A DNA stretch of 64,000 bases from Rhodanobacter panaciterrae (GTDB taxonomy: Bacteria; Pseudomonadota; Gammaproteobacteria; Xanthomonadales; Rhodanobacteraceae): positions 1-64,000 of the forward strand of contig NZ_BMXT01000001.1 in assembly GCF_014651895.1 (NCBI RefSeq), in the 5' to 3' direction. The translations under genes were made by a program, and so were the position numbers. This document shows, one piece after another, positions 21,248-29,422 of this stretch. Below the pieces are notes generated by a model that worked only from the letters and a program-made list of their open reading frames with translations, was not told the DNA's origin and made no database searches. Position 1 is the first letter of the stretch, and each line of letters starts with the position of its first letter.

Positions 21248-21955
21248 CTACTTGCTGGAGACCGGATGCTGCGCATCGAGCCAGTCGGCCAGTGCGGTCA
21301 TGTCGCGCAGATCCAGCTCGGGCGGCGCGCCCAGTTCGGCCGGCCACGGCTGGCCGTCGCGGTTGATCCAGGCGGTGCGCAGGCCGGCGTCGCGCGCACC
21401 GACGACATCCATGACCGGATCGTCGCCGACGTGCAGGATCTGCGCGGGCGCCACGCCGAGGCGCTCGGCGGCGGCCAGGAAGATCCGCGGATCGGGCTTG
21501 GCCACGCCGCTGTCGCGCGCGCAGATGTGGTGGGCGAAATGCGTGTGCAGGCCGATGCGCTGCAGGTCGGCATTGCCGTTGGTCAGGCTCGCCAGCGGCC
21601 AGCGTGCGGTGATCCGCTCAAGCGCCGGCAGGCTGTCCGGATACAGCTCCACGCTGTTGCGCGCGGCGAAGTAGATTTCCCACAACGCCTCGATCGGCGC
21701 CGCGGCGATGCCGCAGGCGGCAAACGCGTGCTGCATGGTGAGCTGGCGCTGAGTGGTGAAGTCATGCGCCAGATCGAGCCGCTCGGCGGCGACCTGATCG
21801 CGCAACTCGCGCATGGCCGCTATCGGCCACGCGCGAGCGACGTCGGGATGGTGTTGCCATAACCAGGCATCCACTGCCTGGTCGGCACGTTGCAGTGCCG
21901 GCAGCACCGGCCACAAGGTGTCATCCAGATCCAGCGTCAGCGCGAGGATGCGCAC
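21248..21955 (-). CDS. HAD family hydrolase (YigB-like phosphatase)
   Basis: Haloacid-dehalogenase-superfamily phosphatase of 235 residues. Motif I is LDLDDTLWPV with nucleophile and acid/base Asp; motif II is SLTNGN; motif III/IV is KPDPRIFLAAAERLG ... HVGDDPVMDVVGA. A cap follows motif I (C1 type). I start it at GTG 21955, five bases after GGGGGA and just past the stop of the preceding gene; a longer in-frame extension overlaps that gene. YigB-like members dephosphorylate a riboflavin precursor, but the substrate here is not proven. Confidence 0.8.
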   Translation of the reverse strand: MRILALTLDLDDTLWPVLPALQRADQAVDAWLWQHHPDVARAWPIAAMRELRDQVAAERLDLAHDFTTQRQLTMQHAFAACGIAAAPIEALWEIYFAARNSVELYPDSLPALERITARWPLASLTNGNADLQRIGLHTHFAHHICARDSGVAKPDPRIFLAAAERLGVAPAQILHVGDDPVMDVVGARDAGLRTAWINRDGQPWPAELGAPPELDLRDMTALADWLDAQHPVSSK

Positions 21956-21966
21956 GTCCCCCGGCG

Positions 21967-23310
21967 TCAATCGCGGCCAATGCGCAGCGACTGTCCCGGC
22001 TTGACGTTGTCGCTCTTGAGGTGGTTCCAACTGCGCAGCTCGGCGACATCCACCGAGTGCGACTTGGCGATCGAGGACAGCGTGTCACCGCTGGCAACCT
22101 TGTAGGTCTTGCCCGAGCCGCCGCTGCTCTTGTTTGCCTTGTCTGCTTTGGCGCCCGAGGCAGCGACACCGCCCTGGACGTGCGCCAGGCTGGTCACGTG
22201 GACGCTTGCCACGCCGCCCTTCACACCGGTGAGCTGGGTCTTCTCGCTTTGCGCGAGCTTGTCGGCGGCGTTGCGCTTGTCCAGCGCGAGTTTGGCGGCG
22301 ACGGTATCGGGCGAGGTCGGAGCCACCGCGGCGCGGGCCGCATAGGTCGCGCCCGGTGCCGACACCGGTGTGATGTGGCTGGCATGGGCGCCGACTTCAG
22401 CGAGGATCGCGCTGCGGCGCGAGCCGTCCATCGCGGCCAGCGCGCTGCCGTCCTGGAAGGGCAGAACGGCATGCTTGCGCAGCGCGGCCTTGGCCGGTTC
22501 GGTCTGCAGGAAGTCGACGAAGCTCTGCGCCGCGGCGGCCTTCGGGCTGCTCGGGTTGGTCACCAGGTACAGCGGGATGAACAACGGATAGCTGCCGTCG
22601 GCGATGTTGGCGACGCTGGCGGACTTGCCGTTGATCGGAATCGCCTTGAGCTTGGAGTTGCCGCTGATGTCGGCCAGCGTGGCGACACCGAAGCCGTTCG
22701 GGTTGAGCTCGATGCCTTCTTCCAGCTTGCGCGTGTTGACGTACAGTCGCGGCGCGGCGACCGGCTGGTTGCCGCGGCCGAACAGCAGCGTGCGCAGGCT
22801 GTATTCCACGCCGTCGCCGGGGCTGGCCACGGCGTACACGTCGATCGGCGCGTCGCGGCCGCCGACCTCGCTCCAGTTGTGGATCTTGCCGTAGTAGATG
22901 TCGTGCACCTGTTTCAGCGTGAGTCCGCTGATCGGATTGGACGACTGGGTGATGATCACCAGCCCATCCCAGGCCACCGGGGTGAACGTGAGGTTCGCGT
23001 TCTGCGCGCTACCGTCGCCGGGGCGCGCGCTGCCGGCCAGATCCGCGGTGCCGGTAGCCACCGCGTCGATACCCGAGGCCGTGTTGAACGGCTGCAGTTC
23101 GATACGGCCGTGTCCGTTCTTTTCCCATGCCTGCGCCACCTCGTTGACGACGCCATTCGCGGTGGCGATGTCGCCGCGCCAGATCAGGGTAGGGCCTTTC
23201 GCGGGCGCAGCGGCCTTGGCCTTGGGATGACTCTTGGCGAATGCCGGGGCAGTGACGAAGCAGGCCCCGATCAGGGCGACGGACAGCAGGCGGGTAAGAC
23301 GGACGGACAT
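21967..23310 (-). CDS. phosphate-binding-type (PstS-like) protein with C-terminal LysM domain
   Basis: Exported protein of 447 residues: signal peptide ending APAFAK (about 26), then a type 2 periplasmic substrate-binding domain (about 35-330). That domain carries PstS-like features such as NTASGIDAVATGTADLAGSAR, LTLKQVHDIYYGKIHNWSEVGG and VNTRKLEEGIELNPNGFG. An Ala/Lys-rich linker leads to one LysM motif at about 401-447 (YKVASGDTLSSIAKSHSVD). No Pst permease genes are nearby. LysM suggests retention on peptidoglycan, so it may be a wall-bound scavenger or sensor rather than an ABC receptor. That is inference. The start was chosen for the signal peptide. Confidence 0.75.
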   Translation of the reverse strand: MSVRLTRLLSVALIGACFVTAPAFAKSHPKAKAAAPAKGPTLIWRGDIATANGVVNEVAQAWEKNGHGRIELQPFNTASGIDAVATGTADLAGSARPGDGSAQNANLTFTPVAWDGLVIITQSSNPISGLTLKQVHDIYYGKIHNWSEVGGRDAPIDVYAVASPGDGVEYSLRTLLFGRGNQPVAAPRLYVNTRKLEEGIELNPNGFGVATLADISGNSKLKAIPINGKSASVANIADGSYPLFIPLYLVTNPSSPKAAAAQSFVDFLQTEPAKAALRKHAVLPFQDGSALAAMDGSRRSAILAEVGAHASHITPVSAPGATYAARAAVAPTSPDTVAAKLALDKRNAADKLAQSEKTQLTGVKGGVASVHVTSLAHVQGGVAASGAKADKANKSSGGSGKTYKVASGDTLSSIAKSHSVDVAELRSWNHLKSDNVKPGQSLRIGRD

Positions 23311-23526
23311 GGTAATGGGGAGCCCCGGCGTGATTTGGGTGATGTGGAAGGCGCGAGTATGCCGCCTCGAAGGCGTACATAGGGTGAAGTAGCGAGGATA
23401 TTCCATCGGCCTGAACGCAGAACATCAAGCACTTTCATGCATTTGCGTGCAGGCAAAGCGTCAGGCTGTGCGCCGCGACACGGCCGGCCAGCGACCCGTG
23501 CCACGGTTTCGCTGGCGCGCCAAACC

Positions 23527-24912
23527 TCAATTGACCACCACGTAGCGACTGCCGTCGGCGTCGGCGACCACCAGCACCAGCTGGCGCGGCTTCACCCCGG
23601 CCAGTCCGCGCAGCATGCGCAGGCTGGTGATGCGCTGGTTGCCCACGCCGATCACCACGTCGTCGGTGCTCAGCCCGGCCAGCGCGGCGCGGCTGCCCGG
23701 TTGCACCACGCTGATCGCCACGCCGTAGAAACCCTGGCTGCGCTGGCGCTCGCTCAGGTCGCTGAAACGCACGCCGCTGAGGCGGGGATCGAGCTGGCCG
23801 CCGTCGATGCTGGCCAGTTTCTCCACGCTCAGCGTGGCGCTGACTTCGCGGCTGTGGCCGTCGCGCAGCACACCCAGTTGCACGGAGCTGCCCAGCGGCA
23901 GCAGGCCTTCGGCGTTGCGCAGCTCCTGTTCGCTGCGCAGCGGCTTGCCGTTGAGCGTGGTCAGCACGTCGCCCGCCTGCAGGCCGGCATGTTCGGCGGC
24001 GGAGTCGTCGCTGACCGCGGTGACCACCACGCCGTTGCTGTCTTTCAGATTCAGCAACTGCGCGATGCGCGGCGTGATCGCCTGCGTCTGCACGCCCAGG
24101 CTGCCGCGCTGCACCTTGCCGTGCGCCACCAGTTGCGCCATCACTTCGGTGGTGATCGCGCTGGGAATCGCAAAGCCGATGCCGACATTGCCGCCGGATG
24201 GCGAGAAGATCATCGTGTTGATGCCGACCAGTTCGCCACGCAGGTTGACCAGCGCGCCGCCGGAGTTGCCGGGGTTGATCGAGGCGTCGGTCTGGATGAA
24301 GTTCTGGTAACCGGTGCCGCCAAGGCCCGAGCGACCCAGCGCGGAGACGATGCCGGCCGTGACGGTCTCGCTCAGACCGAACGGCTCGCCCACCGCGACC
24401 ACGTAGTCGCCCACGCGCAGCTTCGCGGAGTCGGCCAGCGGCAGCGCGGTGAGGCTCTGCGCGGGAATCTGCACCACCGCCACATCGGTGTCCGGATCGG
24501 TGCCGATCAACTTCGCCTTGAACGTGCGCCCGTCCTGCAAGGTCACCGTGATGTCGTCGGCACCGCCGACCACGTGGTTGTTGGTCAGCACGTAGCCCTT
24601 GGCCGCATCCACGATCACGCCCGAGCCCAGGCTCTGTTTGGTGCGCTCCTGCGGCGTGTCGGGCAGGCCGAAGAACTGGCGGAACACCGGGTCGTTGAAA
24701 TACGGATTGCTCACCGCCACCCGCGTCTTGGTCGAGATGTTCACCACCGCCGGCGTCACGCGCTCAAGCATCGGCGCCAGCGACGGCATCGGTTGGCCAT
24801 CGACCGCTGTCGGCAGGGTGGCGGCGCGACTGGTGCCGGGCACGCTGGCAACGACGATCACGGCAAGCAGGCCGGTCAGCCAGTGCAAGAAGCGGGAGTG
24901 CGGCTGCGACAT
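23527..24912 (-). CDS. degQ: DegP/DegQ family periplasmic serine protease
   Basis: HtrA-type quality-control protease of 461 residues with a signal peptide (cleavage about residue 30). The trypsin-like catalytic triad is His113 (TNNHVVGG), Asp143 (DTDVAVV) and Ser217 (NPGNSGGAL). Two PDZ domains follow (about 270-355 and 375-460). A shorter Q-linker region than DegP argues for the DegQ/MucD side of the family. It is transcribed away from nrdJa; a GGAGGA-type ribosome site precedes the ATG. Confidence 0.9.
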   Translation of the reverse strand: MSQPHSRFLHWLTGLLAVIVVASVPGTSRAATLPTAVDGQPMPSLAPMLERVTPAVVNISTKTRVAVSNPYFNDPVFRQFFGLPDTPQERTKQSLGSGVIVDAAKGYVLTNNHVVGGADDITVTLQDGRTFKAKLIGTDPDTDVAVVQIPAQSLTALPLADSAKLRVGDYVVAVGEPFGLSETVTAGIVSALGRSGLGGTGYQNFIQTDASINPGNSGGALVNLRGELVGINTMIFSPSGGNVGIGFAIPSAITTEVMAQLVAHGKVQRGSLGVQTQAITPRIAQLLNLKDSNGVVVTAVSDDSAAEHAGLQAGDVLTTLNGKPLRSEQELRNAEGLLPLGSSVQLGVLRDGHSREVSATLSVEKLASIDGGQLDPRLSGVRFSDLSERQRSQGFYGVAISVVQPGSRAALAGLSTDDVVIGVGNQRITSLRMLRGLAGVKPRQLVLVVADADGSRYVVVN

Positions 24913-25091
24913 GGAATCCTCCTGGAGGTGATGAGGCCTGGGGTGATGGCGACTGGGGCGATGGAGCCGGTGGCGATGAAAACGAGCGCTGGTAAGACCG
25001 GGCCGGTGCGCGACGGTTCCATTGCACCGAATGCTGCCGTGGGTACTTTACTTCCAGTGGCGTGGGAGTTAACTTGCCTACCCGGTAGCAA

Positions 25092-25107
25092 CCACAACAT
25101 CTTGTGT
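25092..25107 (+). promoter_or_regulatory. NrdR box 1
   Basis: The 16-base sequence CCACAACATCTTGTGT agrees with the known NrdR consensus (acaCwAtATaTwGtgt) at 13 of 16 positions, with the symmetric CACAA/TTGTG halves intact. It is placed 204 bases upstream of the class II RNR start. NrdR is the ATP/dATP-sensing repressor of ribonucleotide reductase genes; its gene is not in the window. Confidence 0.65.
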
Positions 25108-25123
25108 TCGATTACCAGTATTT

Positions 25124-25139
25124 GGACAAGTACTGGTGG
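25124..25139 (+). promoter_or_regulatory. NrdR box 2 (degenerate)
   Basis: GGACAAGTACTGGTGG keeps the ACAA-N4-TGGTG core. It starts 32 bases after box 1, leaving 16 bases between boxes, the spacing usual for cooperative NrdR pairs. It overlaps the right half of the inverted repeat 25114-25137. Taken alone the match is weak; the spacing is what supports it. Confidence 0.45.
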
Positions 25140-25310
25140 CGATCGCCGCACTCTTGAGGGGGAGTCGTTGTTGTCGGAAACAAGCGGCACATGGGCTGGA
25201 GGGCAATCCTCGTGGTCTGTCCGTTGTCGCCGGGATAGCGTGAACGACACCGTCGTATCTAATAAAAATCAACGGGGGCCGCGAGGCCGCACCGAGAGGT
25301 CAGGAAGCCG

Positions 25311-27473
25311 ATGAGCACACTGCGTGCCCCAGCCACAAATCCAGCTACAGGTCGTGATGCCGTCGTGGAAATTCCACTGCAACCCGCGTCCTACGATATC
25401 TGGGACAAGAAGTACCGCCTGAAGGCGAAGTCCGGCGAGCCGGTCGACGCCACCATCGACGGTACCTATCAGCGCGTGGCGCGCGCCCTGTCCGATGTCG
25501 AAATCAGCGACGAGCTGCGCGGCCACTGGTACGAGCGTTTCCTGTGGGCGCTGCGCCGCGGTGCGATTCCCGCCGGCCGCATCACCTCCAACGCCGGCGC
25601 GCTGGCGCACAAACCGGCCACCTCCACGATCAACTGCACCGTCTCCGGCACCATCCGCGATTCGATGGACGACATCCTGGAGAAGGTGCACGAGGCCGGC
25701 CTCACCCTGAAGGCCGGCTGCGGCATCGGCTACGAATTCTCCACCCTGCGTCCGCGCGGCGCGTACGTCTCGGGCGCCGGTGCGTATACCAGCGGCCCGC
25801 TGTCGTTCATGGATATCTACGACAAGATGTGCTTCACCGTGTCGTCCGCCGGCGGCCGTCGCGGCGCGCAGATGGGCACGTTCGACATCAGCCATCCGGA
25901 CGCCAAGGAATTCATCCGCGCCAAGCGCGAGGACGGCCGCCTGCGCCAGTTCAACCTGTCGCTGCTGATCACCGACGGCTTCATGGAAGCGGTCGAGCAC
26001 GACCAGGACTGGCCGCTGGTGTTCCCGGTGCACGTCAAGGAAAAGGACGAGATCGACGTCGACGATCCGGCCAAGGTGGTCTGGCGCGAATGGCCGACCC
26101 ACGAGAACTACGTCGACCGCGAAGACGGCCTGGTTGCCTGCAAGATCTACAGCCACATCCGTGCGCGGCATCTGTGGGACATGATCATGGTCTCGACGTA
26201 CGACTACGCCGAGCCCGGATTCATCCTGATCGACAAGGTCAACGAGATGAACAACAACTGGTGGTGCGAGCACATCCGCGCGACCAACCCGTGCGGCGAA
26301 CAGCCGCTGCCGCCGTACGGCTCGTGCCTGCTCGGCTCGATCAACCTGACCACCTTCGTGCGCGATCCGTTCGGCCCGAAGGCACGCTTCGACTGGGACG
26401 AGTACCGCGAAGTGGTGAAGGTGTTCACCCGCATGCTCGACAACGTGGTCGAGATCAACGGCCTGCCGCTGGAGCAGCAGCGCAACGAGATCATGTCCAA
26501 GCGCCGCCACGGCATGGGCTTCCTCGGCCTGGGTTCCACCGTAACCATGCTCAAGCACCGCTACGGCAGCGCCGAAGCGGTCGCGTTCACCGAGGAAGTC
26601 TCGCGCGAGATGGCCGTCGCCGGCTGGGAAATGGCGCTGGATCTGGCCAAGGAGAAGGGCGCCGCGCCGATCCTGCTGCGCGACTTCACCGTCACCGGCG
26701 ACATGCTGCGCAAGCGTCCGGAAATGGTCACCGACGGCTACAAGGTCGGCGACTCCATCCCCGGCCGCGTGCTGCACGCGAAGTACTCGCGCTACATGCA
26801 GCGCATCGCCAGCGTGGCGCCGAACCTGGTCGCCGAGCTGGCCGAGACCGGCGCGCGCTTCACCCACCACAGCTCGATCGCGCCCACGGGCACGATCTCG
26901 CTGTCGCTGGCCAACAACGCCAGCAACGGCATCGAGCCGAGCTTCGCGCACAGCTACTCGCGCAACGTGATCCGCGAAGGCAAGAAGTCGAAGGAGAAGG
27001 TCGAGGTGCTCAGCTTCGAGCTGCTCGCCTACCGCGCGCTGATCAATGCCGATGCCAAGGTGTTCACCGACGAGGCGGACAACAAGCTGCCCGACTACTT
27101 CGTCTCCGCCGACGACATCAGCCCGAAAGAGCACGTCGACATCCAGGCTGCCTCGCAGAAGTGGATCGACTCGTCGATCTCCAAGACCGCGAACGTGCCC
27201 ACCGATTACCCCTACGAAGACTTCAAGGACATCTATTTCTACGCCTACAAACAGGGCCTGAAAGGATGCACCACGTTCCGCTTCAACCCCGCCGCTTTCC
27301 AGGGCGTACTGGTCAAGGAAGCCGACCTTGAAAATACCCTCTACCGCTTCGAGCTTGAGGACGGTAGTGTTGTCGAACTGAAAGGCAATGAGCAGGTGGA
27401 ATACGACGGCGAAATGCACTCCGCCGCCAACCTCTTCGATGCCTTGAAGGAAGGCTACTACGGCAAGTTCTGA
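25311..27473 (+). CDS. nrdJ: class II (B12-dependent) ribonucleotide reductase, large part NrdJa
   Basis: Catalytic part of the adenosylcobalamin-dependent ribonucleoside-diphosphate reductase, which reduces ribonucleotides to deoxyribonucleotides independently of oxygen. It has 720 residues. Visible features are a redox cysteine Cys109 (STINCTVSG), a glycine-rich active-site loop and NPCGEQPLPPYGSCLLGSINL-type sequence from Asn326, in which Cys328 would carry the thiyl radical. HSSIAPTGTISL and the C-terminal EGYYGKF are also present. The protein stops before the TSCPD and Cys-rich tail found in undivided NrdJ; these are encoded separately at 28355. This matches the NrdJa/NrdJb split of Pseudomonas. 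Confidence 0.93.
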   Translation: MSTLRAPATNPATGRDAVVEIPLQPASYDIWDKKYRLKAKSGEPVDATIDGTYQRVARALSDVEISDELRGHWYERFLWALRRGAIPAGRITSNAGALAHKPATSTINCTVSGTIRDSMDDILEKVHEAGLTLKAGCGIGYEFSTLRPRGAYVSGAGAYTSGPLSFMDIYDKMCFTVSSAGGRRGAQMGTFDISHPDAKEFIRAKREDGRLRQFNLSLLITDGFMEAVEHDQDWPLVFPVHVKEKDEIDVDDPAKVVWREWPTHENYVDREDGLVACKIYSHIRARHLWDMIMVSTYDYAEPGFILIDKVNEMNNNWWCEHIRATNPCGEQPLPPYGSCLLGSINLTTFVRDPFGPKARFDWDEYREVVKVFTRMLDNVVEINGLPLEQQRNEIMSKRRHGMGFLGLGSTVTMLKHRYGSAEAVAFTEEVSREMAVAGWEMALDLAKEKGAAPILLRDFTVTGDMLRKRPEMVTDGYKVGDSIPGRVLHAKYSRYMQRIASVAPNLVAELAETGARFTHHSSIAPTGTISLSLANNASNGIEPSFAHSYSRNVIREGKKSKEKVEVLSFELLAYRALINADAKVFTDEADNKLPDYFVSADDISPKEHVDIQAASQKWIDSSISKTANVPTDYPYEDFKDIYFYAYKQGLKGCTTFRFNPAAFQGVLVKEADLENTLYRFELEDGSVVELKGNEQVEYDGEMHSAANLFDALKEGYYGKF

Positions 27474-27575
27474 GCTTTTGTTTGCGGTTTCGAATAAAGG
27501 CTCACAACTGGTTCTGACCGTCGCACGTCACCAGCGTGCGACAACTCAAGCGGTCCATCGGAGGGGAACATCAGC

Positions 27576-28256
27576 ATGTCCATCGACAACGAATTTGAAG
27601 TGAACAGCAACGCCGCACCGGTCGTCGACGCACCTGCCGTCGTGCTGCCCGTGCTGCCCGACGTACCGGCCGCGCCCGTGGCTGCTGCTGCACCGGCAGT
27701 GAAGAAGCCGGCAGCGAAGAAGGCTCCGGCCAAGAAGGCGGCGCCGAAGAAGGCCGCAGCAAAGAAGGCCGCGCCGAAGAAGGCAGCGGCCAAGAAAGCT
27801 GCGCCGAAGAAGGCTGCAGCCAAGAAGGCCGCACCGAAGAAAGCCGCTGCCAAGAAAGCTGCGCCGAAAAAGGCTGCGGCCAAGAAGGCTGCACCGAAGA
27901 AAGCTGCCGCCAAGAAAACCGTGAAGAAGGCCGCCGCCAAGAAGGTGGCCAAGAAAGCCGTGAAGAAGGCGGTCAAGAAGGTGGCGAAGAAAGCCGCCGT
28001 CGCCAAGAAAGCGGTGAAGAAGGTCGCCAGGAAAGTCGCCAAGGTGGTGAAGAAGAAAGCCGCCAAGGTCGCAAAGAAGGTCAGCAGCAAAAAGTCGGCC
28101 AGCAAGAAGGCCGCACCCAAGAAGGCGGCAGCGAAGAAGTCCGCCAGCAAGAAGGCCGTCGCCAAGACGGCCAAGAGGTCCACTGCCAGCAAGAAAGCGA
28201 GCGTCAAGTCGGCAAAGAAACCTGCCGCCAAGAAGGCCGCTGCAAAACGGAAGTAA
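27576..28256 (+). CDS. lysine/alanine-rich histone H1-like protein
   Basis: A 226-residue very basic protein. An acidic/neutral head (residues 1-45, Ala/Pro/Val-rich) is followed by about ten imperfect copies of a KKAAPKKAAA unit and then longer KKAVKK/KKVAKK and SKKSASKK repeats, ending KAAAKRK. Such proteins (H1-like, AlgP- or Hc2-type tails) bind DNA non-specifically and compact the nucleoid. It lies between the two halves of the class II reductase on the same strand, 102 bases after nrdJa and 98 bases before nrdJb. Repeat number likely varies between strains. Confidence 0.85.
   Translation: MSIDNEFEVNSNAAPVVDAPAVVLPVLPDVPAAPVAAAAPAVKKPAAKKAPAKKAAPKKAAAKKAAPKKAAAKKAAPKKAAAKKAAPKKAAAKKAAPKKAAAKKAAPKKAAAKKTVKKAAAKKVAKKAVKKAVKKVAKKAAVAKKAVKKVARKVAKVVKKKAAKVAKKVSSKKSASKKAAPKKAAAKKSASKKAVAKTAKRSTASKKASVKSAKKPAAKKAAAKRK
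27700..27910 (+). repeat. tandem repeat inside the histone-like gene
   Basis: Five to six imperfect copies of a roughly 30-base unit (AAGAAGGCTGCGCC-like) encode the KKAAPKKAAA repeats. Third-position differences among copies show they are not fresh duplications, but replication slippage could still change copy number. Confidence 0.75.
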
Positions 28257-28266
28257 GCAACACCGC

Positions 28267-28295
28267 ATGCGGCCCGGCCCTGCGCCGGGCCGCAT
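28267..28295 (+). terminator. strong hairpin after the histone-like gene
   Basis: A perfect 12-bp GC-rich stem (28267-28278 with 28284-28295, loop of five) is followed only by GTTTCTC. It may be a partial terminator or an mRNA-stabilising hairpin that sets the histone and nrdJb levels apart. Confidence 0.55.
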
Positions 28296-28354
28296 GTTTC
28301 TCGCACCACGCCGCGTCCACTCCGGCACCAACACCTCAAGAAGAAGCGAACACC

Positions 28355-29095
28355 ATGGCGATCAAGATCGAAAAGAAGATCACGGGCTACAACGTGGTCA
28401 AACCCGAAGACAAGGTTGCCGCCAACCCGGTCACCGTCGCCGCGCCGAAAGAAGTGCGCCAGGCCGAAGTGATCCAGATGCACGAAAGCGTGGAGCGCCC
28501 GGAAACCCTGGTCGGCTCCACCTTCAAGGTCAAGTCACCGCTGTTCGAGCACGCGCTGTACGTCACCATCAACGACATCGTGCTCAACGCCGGCACCCCG
28601 CACGAGCTGCGCCGCCCGTTCGAGATCTTCATCAACTCGAAGAACATGGACCACTTCCAGTGGATCGTGGCGCTCACCCGCATCCTGTCCGCCGTGTTCC
28701 GCAAGGGCGGCGACGTCACCTTCATCGTCGAAGAGCTGAAGGCCGTGTTCGACCCGCGCGGCGGCTACTTCAAGGCCGGCGGCGTCTACATGCCGTCGAT
28801 CGTCGCCGAGATCGGTGCGGTGATCGAGCAGCACATGAAGAACATCGGCCTGATCCACGATCCGGAAATGGATGCCGCCACGCGCCAGCTGATCGCCGAC
28901 AAGCGCGCTGCCTACGAGGCGGCCGGGGCAAAAAAAAACACTGACGTAAGTGCGGCGGCCAGCGCCAAGGGCGAGATCAACGACTCCGGCTTTCCGCCCG
29001 GTGCCACGCTGTGCGTGAAGTGCAATACGCAGGCGCTGGTGCTGATGGATGGGTGTCAGACGTGTTTGAATTGTGGGTATTCAAAGTGCGGGTGA
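28355..29095 (+). CDS. nrdJ: class II ribonucleotide reductase small part NrdJb (TSCPD and Cys-rich tail)
   Basis: A 246-residue protein equivalent to the C-terminal part of full-length NrdJ. A TSCPD-like domain is at about residues 50-165 (LYVTINDIVLNAGTPHELRR, KGGDVTFIVEELKAVFDPRG). A cysteine cluster lies at the very end: CVKC near 219, then CQTC, CGYSKC. In undivided enzymes this tail passes electrons from thioredoxin to the active site. It should act with the product at 25311. It shares strand and locus with nrdJa but is separated by the histone-like gene. Confidence 0.88.
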   Translation: MAIKIEKKITGYNVVKPEDKVAANPVTVAAPKEVRQAEVIQMHESVERPETLVGSTFKVKSPLFEHALYVTINDIVLNAGTPHELRRPFEIFINSKNMDHFQWIVALTRILSAVFRKGGDVTFIVEELKAVFDPRGGYFKAGGVYMPSIVAEIGAVIEQHMKNIGLIHDPEMDAATRQLIADKRAAYEAAGAKKNTDVSAAASAKGEINDSGFPPGATLCVKCNTQALVLMDGCQTCLNCGYSKCG

Positions 29096-29422
29096 GTAGA
29101 GACGATTGATGGGGACCAAAGCACAAGAGCGGCAGCGATGCCGCTCTTGTGCTTTGGTTCGTGATTATCTGGATAGCCATTGGCTCCAATGGCGTTGTGG
29201 GCCACGATGAACGGATGTAGACTTCTATCTAAGGACGTAGAAAATTTTCGCGGGCGACCGTTGACCGAGGGTGCTCGGTTCATAGCTTCGCTTGTCGTGA
29301 ACATGGTAATTCGGAACGCGCTGGCAATGTCCCCGCGGCAGCCTTGATGAGTTTGCGGTGATTTGGATGATCAGCCGTTCCTATCGTGGATAGCGGCTCC
29401 TAGCGGGTAACGGAGTATTGAA
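29096..29422. other. 327-base gap before the restriction-modification gene
   Basis: It contains the long hairpin at 29116-29157 and a small inverted repeat CCATTGG/CCAATGG near 29180. No coding frame with a credible start and no integrase or tRNA remnant were seen. GC content falls along this stretch. Confidence 0.5.
29116..29157 (+). terminator. 19-bp perfect hairpin after nrdJb
   Basis: Bases 29116-29134 pair perfectly with 29139-29157 around the tetraloop GCGA. It lies 21 bases after the nrdJb stop and marks the start of the lower-GC segment. A short TT only follows, so it may be a terminator or a stabilising or boundary element. Confidence 0.65.

Larger units (their letters stand above)
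24913..25310. other. 398-base divergent regulatory region between degQ and nrdJa
   Basis: Besides the ribosome sites of the two genes, the region holds the paired NrdR-type boxes listed separately and a perfect 7-bp inverted repeat ACCAGTA/TACTGGT (25114-25137). No convincing cobalamin riboswitch structure or coding frame was seen. Confidence 0.6.

Noticed and set aside
25290..25315. Possible B12 box (GGTCAGGAAGCC) before the B12-dependent reductase
   Set aside because: Only a partial match that overlaps the start codon. The conserved core helices of a cobalamin riboswitch could not be found in the 200 bases upstream.
25269..27419. 716-codon open frame on the minus strand
   Set aside because: Antisense shadow of nrdJa; high-GC codon bias leaves the opposite strand free of stops.
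27576..28256. CRISPR-like regular repeat
   Set aside because: The regular spacing comes from coding repeats of a Lys/Ala protein; there are no unique spacers and no cas genes.
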